Of a stretch of 27,905 nt of DNA, positions 21,498 to 27,905 are shown in pieces. The first letter of the stretch is position 1; each line of letters starts with the position of its first letter. The notes beneath the pieces are model-generated. The model worked only from the letters and a program-made list of their open reading frames with translations. It did no database searches and was not told the origin of the DNA. Source of the stretch: an uncultured Lachnospiraceae bacterium (GTDB lineage: Bacteria > Bacillota > Clostridia > Lachnospirales > Lachnospiraceae); assembly GCA_910577785.1 (NCBI GenBank), contig CAJTNT010000047.1:1-27905 (forward strand), read 5' to 3'. Made by a program: the position numbers and the translations under genes.

Positions 21498-24428
21498 ATG
21501 GATTTTGGAAGTATGGAAATAGGAAAATGCAAAGCATATGAACGGTTGGAAGAGCGGGATCTTGAGGATATCAAATCCAAGGGCTGCCTGCTGCGCCATA
21601 AGAAAAGCGGGGCAAGGATCTGCCTGATTTCCAACGAGGATGAGAATAAGGTCTTTTCGATTGGCTTCCGTACGCCGTCTTTGGACAGCACGGGGGCTGC
21701 GCATATCCTGGAGCATTCGGTGCTCTGCGGGTCGAAGAAATTCCCGGTGAAGGATCCTTTTGTGGAGTTGGTCAAGAGTTCCCTCAATACCTTCCTCAAT
21801 GCCATGACCTACCCGGACAAGACGATTTACCCGGTGGCCAGCTGCAATGGGAAGGATTTCCAGAACCTGATGGAGGTCTATCTGGATGCCGTATTCTATC
21901 CGGACATTTACAAGCATAAGGAGATTTTCTGCCAGGAGGGCTGGCATTATGAGATGGAGAGCATGGATGCGCCCCTGACGGTCAACGGCGTGGTCTATAA
22001 TGAGATGAAAGGGGTTTTTTCTTCCCCGGATGAGGTGCTGGCAGGGGAGACAATGGCTGCCCTGTACCCAGACACTTCCTATGCCTTTGAGTCGGGCGGC
22101 GACCCAGATCATATTCCAGAGCTGGACTATGAGAAGTTTTTGGATTTCCACCGGAAATATTACCATCCCTGCAATTCCTATATCTATCTCTATGGGGATA
22201 TGGACATGGCGGAGAAGCTGGAGTGGATGGACAGGGAGTACCTGAGCAAATTTGAAAAAATCCAGGTGGATTCCCAGATTCGGAGGCAGGAGCCGTTTGC
22301 AGAGAGGCGGGAAGCAGTCATTCCCTACAATATCGCAAGCGGGGAGCCTTTGGAGGGCAATACCTACCTCTCCTACAATGTGTGTACGGGGAGCATCCTC
22401 GACCCGAAGCTGTATGTGGCATTTGATATCCTGGACTATGCCCTGCTCAGTGCGCCGGGCGCGCCGTTGAAGCAAGCGCTGCTGGATGCGAAGGTAGGCA
22501 AGGACATTATGTCTTCGTTTGACAATGTTACCCTGCAGCCGAAGTTTTCCATTATCGCCAAAAACAGCGATTTGGAGAAAAAGGAAGAATTTGTAGCGAT
22601 TATCCGGCGGGTGCTGAAGGAGCAGGCGGAGCAGGGGATTGATAAAAAATCCCTGCTGGCAGGCATCAACAGCTTTGAGTTCCGTTACCGGGAGGCGGAT
22701 TTTGGCTCCTTCCCCAAGGGCCTGCTGTTTGGGCTGGAATGCCTGGACAGCTGGATTTATGATGAAACGCAGCCATTTCTTCATTTGAGCGGGCTGGAAG
22801 TGGTGGAATTTTTAAAGACCCAGGTGGAGACAGGCTATTTTGAGGAGCTGGTGAAAACATATCTGCTGGACAATCCCCATGCCGCAGTTGTGATTGCAAA
22901 GCCGGAATATGGCCTCAATGCCAGGAAGGAAGAGGCGCTGGCTCAGAAGCTGGAAGCCTATAAGCAATCTCTCACGGATGAGGAGAAGCAGTCGATCATT
23001 GACTTTACGCATCATCTGAAGCAATACCAGGAAGAGCCGTCAGCGCCCAAGGATTTGGCGAAGCTTCCCACCCTTGACCGGGAGGATATCAAAAAGACAG
23101 GGGAAAAGCTTTATATCCGTGCGCATATGCTGGACAATACAAAGGTGCTGTGCCATGATATTGATACCTGCGGCATTGCCTATTTCAGCCTGATGTTCGA
23201 TGTGACCGGCCTGCCGGAGGAGCTGCTTCCCTATCTAGGCATTCTCAAGTCTGTCCTGGGCTATGTGGATACGGAGCGCTATTCCTACCTGGAACTGGCC
23301 AATGAGATTAACCTGCATACAGGCGGTATTTTCAGCAATATTGGCATTTACTCATCTGTAAAGGATGGGGGCGTTACCCTCAAATATGAAATCAGAGCCA
23401 AGGCGCTTTACCAGGAGGTGCCCACCGCCATGGATCTGATCAAGGAAATCCTTAGCAAGAGCAAGTTCCGCAGGCAGGAGCGCATGTATGAGATTATCGC
23501 GCAGCTGAAGTCGCGGATGCAGATGTCCATGAGCAGTTCCGGGCATACGATTTCCGCCACACGCGCCATGTCCTATTTTTCTGAAGGGGCAAACGATACA
23601 GATCTGGTGCAGGGGATTGCCTTCTATCAGTTGGTGAAAGACTTGGAAGAACATTTTGATGAGAAGAAGGAGGCGCTGAGCGATACCTTAGAGCGCCTGG
23701 CAGGGCGGATTTTCTGCCAGGATAACCTGATGGTAAGCATTGGCGCGGAGCCTGAGGGGATGGAAAAGGCCGAAGGCGAAATCGCGGGAATAAGGGCTGT
23801 CCTTGCCTCTAAGGCAGAAAAGATGCCAAAAGCCCAAATAAGGCTGGAAAAGAAGAATGAGGGCTTCCTGGACGCCTCTCAGGTGCAGTATGTATCCCGG
23901 GCAGGGAATTTTAAGAAGCAAGGCTATGAATATACAGGAGCGCTGCGGATTTTGAAGGTGCTGCTCAGCTATGACTATCTGTGGATTAATGTGCGGGTCA
24001 AGGGCGGCGCCTATGGATGCATGAGCGGCTTTGGCAGGAATGGCGATGGGTATTTTACCTCCTACCGCGATCCGAACCTGGGAGCCACCAACGAGGTGTA
24101 TGAAGGCGTCCCAGAGTATTTGGAGAATTTCCAGGTGGGCGAGGAAGAGATGACCAAGTATATCATTGGCACGTTCAGCGGCGTAGATGCGCCCCTGACG
24201 CCGTCTGCTAAGACGGTACGCAGCGCAACGGCTTACCTGACGGGCCTGACGGAAGAAATGCTCCAGAAAGAGCGGGAGGAAATCCTGGGCGCGACGCAGG
24301 AGGATATCCGCAGGCTGGCGGGGATCGTACGCGCCATCCTTAAAGATGGGGCGTTCTGCGCCATTGGCAATGAACAGAAGCTGAAGGAAGAGGAAGGGCT
24401 GTTCCTGGGGCTGAAGAATCTTTACTAA
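21498..24428 (+). CDS. M16C zinc metallopeptidase, presequence-protease type
   Basis: 976 residues, matching the M16C subfamily (mitochondrial PreP/Cym1, falcilysin and bacterial relatives), which degrade peptides inside a closed chamber formed by two halves of one chain. The inverted zinc motif HILEH is at 69-73, with the distal Glu169 in YNEMKGV. The C-terminal half keeps the Arg/Tyr region (VKGGAYGCMSGFGRNGDGYFTSYRDPN). No signal peptide is seen, so it is probably a cytoplasmic oligopeptidase. GTGAGGAGGC lies before this ATG; 23 further in-frame upstream codons overlap the promoter and are rejected. It precedes era by 51 bp. Confidence 0.93.
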   Translation: MDFGSMEIGKCKAYERLEERDLEDIKSKGCLLRHKKSGARICLISNEDENKVFSIGFRTPSLDSTGAAHILEHSVLCGSKKFPVKDPFVELVKSSLNTFLNAMTYPDKTIYPVASCNGKDFQNLMEVYLDAVFYPDIYKHKEIFCQEGWHYEMESMDAPLTVNGVVYNEMKGVFSSPDEVLAGETMAALYPDTSYAFESGGDPDHIPELDYEKFLDFHRKYYHPCNSYIYLYGDMDMAEKLEWMDREYLSKFEKIQVDSQIRRQEPFAERREAVIPYNIASGEPLEGNTYLSYNVCTGSILDPKLYVAFDILDYALLSAPGAPLKQALLDAKVGKDIMSSFDNVTLQPKFSIIAKNSDLEKKEEFVAIIRRVLKEQAEQGIDKKSLLAGINSFEFRYREADFGSFPKGLLFGLECLDSWIYDETQPFLHLSGLEVVEFLKTQVETGYFEELVKTYLLDNPHAAVVIAKPEYGLNARKEEALAQKLEAYKQSLTDEEKQSIIDFTHHLKQYQEEPSAPKDLAKLPTLDREDIKKTGEKLYIRAHMLDNTKVLCHDIDTCGIAYFSLMFDVTGLPEELLPYLGILKSVLGYVDTERYSYLELANEINLHTGGIFSNIGIYSSVKDGGVTLKYEIRAKALYQEVPTAMDLIKEILSKSKFRRQERMYEIIAQLKSRMQMSMSSSGHTISATRAMSYFSEGANDTDLVQGIAFYQLVKDLEEHFDEKKEALSDTLERLAGRIFCQDNLMVSIGAEPEGMEKAEGEIAGIRAVLASKAEKMPKAQIRLEKKNEGFLDASQVQYVSRAGNFKKQGYEYTGALRILKVLLSYDYLWINVRVKGGAYGCMSGFGRNGDGYFTSYRDPNLGATNEVYEGVPEYLENFQVGEEEMTKYIIGTFSGVDAPLTPSAKTVRSATAYLTGLTEEMLQKEREEILGATQEDIRRLAGIVRAILKDGAFCAIGNEQKLKEEEGLFLGLKNLY

Positions 24429-24479
24429 GGAAAGATATTTTGGAACAGTTCCTAAGGAGAATGGATAAAGGAGAAAACG

Positions 24480-25388
24480 ATGGAACAAGGATGTAAATCA
24501 GGCTTTGTGACGATAATAGGCAGGCCAAATGTGGGAAAATCCACGCTGATGAACCGCTTGATTGGACAGAAAATCGCTATTACGTCCAAGAAGCCGCAGA
24601 CGACCCGCAACCGGATCCAGACCGTGTATACCGATCCACAGAAGGGGCAGATCGTCTTTTTGGATACCCCTGGCATCCATAAGGCCAAGAACAAGCTGGG
24701 GGAATATATGGTCAATGTGGCGGAGCGAACCCTCAATGAGGTAGACGCCATCCTCTGGCTGGTAGAGCCTACGGACTATATCGGCGCAGGGGAACGCCAT
24801 ATTTTAGAGAAGCTCCAGAAGGTAAGGACCCCGGTGATCCTGGTAATCAACAAGACGGATACCGTCAAGCGTGAGGATGTCTTTTTGGCGATTGACACCT
24901 ACCGCAAGGAGTATGATTTTGCGGAGGTCGTGCCGCTCTCAGCCCTGCGGGGGGACAATGCGGATATTCTGGTGGATTTGATTTTCAAATATCTGCCCTA
25001 TGGGCCGATGTTCTATGAAGAGGATACCATTACAGACCAGCCGCAGCGGCAGATTGTAGCAGAAATAATCCGTGAGAAGTCGCTCCATGCCCTGGATGAG
25101 GAGGTTCCGCACGGGATTGCGGTGACGATTGAGCAGATGAAGGAGCGCAAAAACGGGAAAATAACAGATATAGACGCCACGATCATCTGTGAAAAGGATT
25201 CCCATAAGGGGATTATTATTGGCAAGGGCGGCAGCATGCTGAAAAAAATTGGCAGCAATGCCCGCTTTGAGATGGAACGGCTGCTGGAAACCCAGGTAAA
25301 CTTGAAATTGTGGGTGAAAGTGAAAAAAGACTGGCGGGACAGCGATTTTCTGCTCAAGAATTTTGGATATCGGGAAGATGCGGAGTGA
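24480..25388 (+). CDS. era: GTPase Era
   Basis: 302 residues. Era binds the 3' end of 16S rRNA and acts in 30S assembly. G1 is GRPNVGKS (14-21), G3 DTPGIH (62-67) and G4 NKTD (124-127); a switch region PQTTRN is present. The C-terminal KH RNA-binding domain includes GIIIGKGGSMLKKIG. AAAGGAG precedes the ATG. The order era-yqzL-recO matches the conserved Firmicutes arrangement. Confidence 0.97.
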   Translation: MEQGCKSGFVTIIGRPNVGKSTLMNRLIGQKIAITSKKPQTTRNRIQTVYTDPQKGQIVFLDTPGIHKAKNKLGEYMVNVAERTLNEVDAILWLVEPTDYIGAGERHILEKLQKVRTPVILVINKTDTVKREDVFLAIDTYRKEYDFAEVVPLSALRGDNADILVDLIFKYLPYGPMFYEEDTITDQPQRQIVAEIIREKSLHALDEEVPHGIAVTIEQMKERKNGKITDIDATIICEKDSHKGIIIGKGGSMLKKIGSNARFEMERLLETQVNLKLWVKVKKDWRDSDFLLKNFGYREDAE

Positions 25389-25490
25389 GGAGAGCCGTAA
25401 CGGTTTCTTTGGCAGATTTTTTCTGGTATATCAGAATAGAGATGGGAAACCCTAAAGAGTGAATCAACAGAAGAACAAGGGGGATTCCAT

Positions 25491-25706
25491 ATGGTTGAGC
25501 AGGAATGGATGAAGTTTGCAAGTACAGGAAACATACAGGATTATTTAAGTTACAAAGGCCATCGGGGGACGGATGCGGTTCTCGGGGGTGCGACAGATTC
25601 TGTGCTGGCAGGCGGGGAAACGATAGGCAGGAGCGTGGAACGATATGGGACAGACCATAGTGCTGACGGGCATAGTGTTATCAGCTATCCCAGTAGGGGA
25701 GTATGA
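25491..25706 (+). CDS. yqzL: YqzL-like small protein
   Basis: 71 residues. The start MVEQEWMKFASTGNIQDYLSYKG has the W-x-x-F-x-x-T-G-N-I-x-x-Y-L-x-Y-K pattern of YqzL, a tiny protein of unknown function encoded between era and recO in Bacillus and relatives. AAGGGGG lies 7 nt before the ATG. The family is normally under 50 residues. Here the frame continues through a Gly-rich stretch and overlaps recO by 62 bp, with the last 20 or so residues read from recO's own start in another frame. The tail may be real or due to loss of an earlier stop. Confidence 0.65.
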   Translation: MVEQEWMKFASTGNIQDYLSYKGHRGTDAVLGGATDSVLAGGETIGRSVERYGTDHSADGHSVISYPSRGV

Positions 25707-26505
25707 CAGGAGGATTACCCTCCTAACGAAGGAAAGGGGGAAGGTGGCCGCATTTGCCCGCGGCGCCAGGCGGCCGGGCAGCCAGCTTATGGCGGCTGGC
25801 AGCCCCTTTTCGTTTGGGCAGTTTGAAGCCTATGAGGGGCGCAGTTCCTATACGGTGGTAAAGGCGGATATCTCCCATTATTTCCAGAAGCTGGCGGCAG
25901 ATTTAGACAGGGCATATTTTGGCTTTTACTTCCTGGAAATGGCGGATTATTATGCCAGGGAAAATGCGGATGAGATACATATGCTAAAGCTGCTGTACCG
26001 TTCCCTGCAGGCGCTGGAGAGCCAGAAGTTTGACTGCCGCCTGGTACGGCGGGTATTTGAACTTAAGGCTATGGCGATTAATGGCGAAGGGCCAAATGTG
26101 TTTTCCTGCCTGGAATGCGGAAGCGAGCAAGGCCTGCAGTGGTTCCGCGTAGAGAGCGGCGGCACCCTCTGCGCATCATGCGGCGGGAGGGCTGGCGGTG
26201 CGCCGGGCAAAACCAACGGCCGGGGAACCTTTGAACTGGGAGAATCCGTGCTGTACGCCATGCAGTTCATCCTCTCTGCCAGGATAGAGAAGCTCTATAG
26301 CTTTGCCCTTACGGAGCCGGTGCTGGAATCTCTGGGGCAGATCCTAGATGTATACATGGGGCATTATCTTGACAGGAAGTTCCATGCCCTAGAGGTACTG
26401 AAAGAGAACGAAGGTTTTGCAGCTTCCGTTATTAATTATCCAAGAAAATCCAATCAGCAGTTGCAATCAAAGCCAGGAAAGGGTATAATATCTAAGGTTT
26501 TATGA
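25645..26505 (+). CDS. recO: DNA repair protein RecO
   Basis: 286 residues. RecO helps load RecA onto SSB-coated gaps with RecR/RecF. The N-terminal OB-fold has GIVLSAIPVGEYDRRITLLTKERGKVAAFARGARRP. The zinc knuckle is CLEC (155-158) with CASC (176-179), as in Gram-positive RecO. AGGAG lies 11 nt before the ATG, inside the end of yqzL, so translation may be coupled. The C-terminal 30 residues are basic and probably loose. Confidence 0.95.
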   Translation: MGQTIVLTGIVLSAIPVGEYDRRITLLTKERGKVAAFARGARRPGSQLMAAGSPFSFGQFEAYEGRSSYTVVKADISHYFQKLAADLDRAYFGFYFLEMADYYARENADEIHMLKLLYRSLQALESQKFDCRLVRRVFELKAMAINGEGPNVFSCLECGSEQGLQWFRVESGGTLCASCGGRAGGAPGKTNGRGTFELGESVLYAMQFILSARIEKLYSFALTEPVLESLGQILDVYMGHYLDRKFHALEVLKENEGFAASVINYPRKSNQQLQSKPGKGIISKVL

Positions 26506-26535
26506 TAAAAGATATTTTGTAAGGAGGCTTTTTTT

Positions 26536-27165
26536 ATGGGAACAAAAAGATCCATCCTCTGGGTCTGCCTGGGCTGCCTGCTGCTGACAGGTTCGCTTGC
26601 CGGATGCGGAAAGTCTTTTGAGGCTGGGCGTGATACGGTTTATGTCCAGAAGAAAGGCACTGTGGTCGGGGCAGCCATCTCAAGCCTTGACAAGGATTAT
26701 TATGATGAAGAGGAATTAAAGCAATATGTGGAGAGCCAGGTGGCAGAGTACCAGAAAGAGCATGGTGAGGAAAGCGTGGAGATTGACCGGTTTTCTGTAG
26801 AGGAAGGGATAGCCAGGCTCTATATCCAATATGCGGGCTGTGAGGATTACCAGAATATGAACGAGGTTACGCTGTTTTCCGGGACAATCCCGCAGGCATT
26901 GGTGGAGGGCTTTGATTTTAATGCCGAATTTCAGGAGGTAAAGGATGGAAAGCTGGCAGGGGCGGCGGACAGTGCAGCCATTATGGATATGGATGCCAAG
27001 GTCGTGATCCTGAGCGAGAAAGTGGATGTAAAGGTGGACGGCAAAGTCCGCTATGTGTCTTCTGACTTTGCTACAATATCCGGGGAGGATACCGTGTCCC
27101 TTCAGCTCCCAGAGGATGCCGGGGATGCGGAGAAAGATTCCCTGGTATATGTAGTATATGAATGA
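26536..27165 (+). CDS. Predicted lipoprotein, unknown function
   Basis: 209 residues. A signal peptide with lipobox LAGC (Cys24) predicts lipid attachment to the outer face of the membrane. The mature part is acidic and lacks Cys. It begins with VYVQKKGTVVGAAISSLDKDYYDEEELKQYVESQVAEY and appears to be one compact alpha/beta domain of a family I do not recognise. AAGGAGG lies 8-9 nt before the ATG. It sits 30 bp after recO and about 115 bp before glyS, without a clear terminator on either side, so it may be transcribed with recO. Confidence 0.8.
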   Translation: MGTKRSILWVCLGCLLLTGSLAGCGKSFEAGRDTVYVQKKGTVVGAAISSLDKDYYDEEELKQYVESQVAEYQKEHGEESVEIDRFSVEEGIARLYIQYAGCEDYQNMNEVTLFSGTIPQALVEGFDFNAEFQEVKDGKLAGAADSAAIMDMDAKVVILSEKVDVKVDGKVRYVSSDFATISGEDTVSLQLPEDAGDAEKDSLVYVVYE

Positions 27166-27279
27166 AGGCGGTAACGGAAGCAGAAACGATGTTAGGATGT
27201 ATGCTTCCGGGATGTGTTATGGCTTGCGTTCCGTGGGGACACAGCATGATATTTTAGAAAAGGAAAGAGGTAGCAGAGA

Positions 27280-27905
27280 ATGGAAAAGACCATGGAGAAG
27301 ATTGTAGCATTGGCAAAGGGCAGGGGATTCGTTTATCCAGGCTCTGAGATTTATGGCGGCCTTGCCAACACCTGGGATTATGGCAATCTTGGGGTAGAAT
27401 TGAAAAATAATGTGAAGAAGGCCTGGTGGCAGAAATTTATTACGGAAAATCCTTATAATGTAGGCGTAGACTGCGCCATCCTCATGAACCCGCAGACCTG
27501 GGTCGCTTCCGGGCATCTTGGCGGCTTTTCCGACCCGCTGATGGACTGCAAGGAGTGCCATGAGCGTTTCCGCGCAGATAACCTGATTGAAGATTTTGCG
27601 GCGGGACAGAAGATTGCGCTTGAGGAATCCGTGGATGCCTGGAGCCAGGAAGAGATGCGCTCTTTTATTGAGGAACACCAGATTCCCTGCCCGACCTGCG
27701 GCAAACATAATTTCACCGATATCCGTCAGTTCAACCTGATGTTCAAGACCTTCCAGGGCGTGACAGAGGATGCCAAGAATACGGTTTACTTAAGGCCAGA
27801 GACGGCGCAGGGGATTTTTGTCAACTTCAAAAATGTGCAGCGTACCTCCCGCAAGAAGATTCCTTTTGGCATCGGTCAGATTGGGAAGTCTTTCCGCAAT
27901 GAGAT
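27280..27905 (+). CDS. glyS: Glycyl-tRNA synthetase, 5' part (runs off window)
   Basis: The first 208 residues of a single-chain (alpha2-type) glycyl-tRNA synthetase, which charges tRNA-Gly. Visible: KGRGFVYPGSEIYGGLANTWDYGNLGVELKNN (motif 1 region), ASGHLGGFSDPLMDCKECHERFRAD, CPTCG at 137-141 (with CKEC, possible metal ligands), RPETAQGIFVNF and the motif 2 start GIGQIGKSFRNE. The gene continues past the edge. The start is chosen from GGAAAGAGG 7-13 nt upstream; an alternative Met is four codons later. No T-box leader is seen in the 114 bp upstream. Confidence 0.95.
   Translation, partial: MEKTMEKIVALAKGRGFVYPGSEIYGGLANTWDYGNLGVELKNNVKKAWWQKFITENPYNVGVDCAILMNPQTWVASGHLGGFSDPLMDCKECHERFRADNLIEDFAAGQKIALEESVDAWSQEEMRSFIEEHQIPCPTCGKHNFTDIRQFNLMFKTFQGVTEDAKNTVYLRPETAQGIFVNFKNVQRTSRKKIPFGIGQIGKSFRNE

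Noticed and set aside
21480..22784. 434-codon minus-strand frame inside the M16C peptidase gene
   Set aside because: Antisense to conserved catalytic-domain sequence, with no recognisable product.
27166..27279. T-box leader before glyS
   Set aside because: The gap is too short and lacks the conserved T-box sequence and terminator.

Overview
This window is a chromosomal segment from a Gram-positive anaerobe, most likely a Lachnospiraceae-type Clostridia. The basis is gene content and order (scpA-scpB; eno-secG-rnr-smpB; era-yqzL-recO), strong AGGAGG-type ribosome sites, TTGACA/TATAAT-type promoters often with a TG extension, and a secreted CAP protein with Big2-like and Fn3-like modules. I cannot name the species. 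No rRNA, tRNA, tmRNA, CRISPR array, transposase or phage gene is visible. I call 24 protein genes, all on the plus strand except one HD-GYP-like gene.

Layout. 1-424: a non-coding leader with two copies of a dispersed hairpin repeat and a promoter. 425-5131: a secreted CAP protein, a membrane-anchored metallophosphoesterase, and the condensin partners scpA/scpB. 5381-10349: eno, secG, rnr and smpB (glycolysis/RNA degradation, Sec translocon, RNase R, trans-translation). The eno-secG gap is unusually long, full of repeats, and bounded by an exact 16-bp direct repeat. 10350-12173: two genes of unknown function, an acidic Glu/Gln-rich protein behind a foldable leader and a secreted two-domain FxLYD-like protein. 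12508-12840: yajC. 13215-18395: leuB, ilvB, serC and serA, probably one amino-acid operon ending in a strong bidirectional terminator. 18508-20869: a divergent pair, a tandem HD-GYP-like protein (minus) and an MscS channel (plus), whose predicted promoters interlock. 21051-24428: a cold-shock protein with a long leader and an M16C peptidase. 24480-27905: era, yqzL, recO, a small lipoprotein and the 5' part of glyS.

Most genes are housekeeping. The less ordinary signals are in the non-coding DNA. First, there is a family of two-hairpin elements (copies near 112-222, 12185-12283 and 14335-14398, and a partial one at 18-50). They share the motif ATGATTCAGGTGTGAG, while the hairpin arms change sequence but still pair. 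Second, the eno-secG gap looks like an insertion of about 527 bp into a formerly compact operon; it carries a nested palindrome, two sets of direct repeats and its own promoter. Third, a palindrome lies inside a candidate leuB promoter, with a related site just downstream. Fourth, a leader with a perfect 10-bp closing stem precedes the unknown acidic protein. All start sites, promoters and structures were read by eye and not computed.
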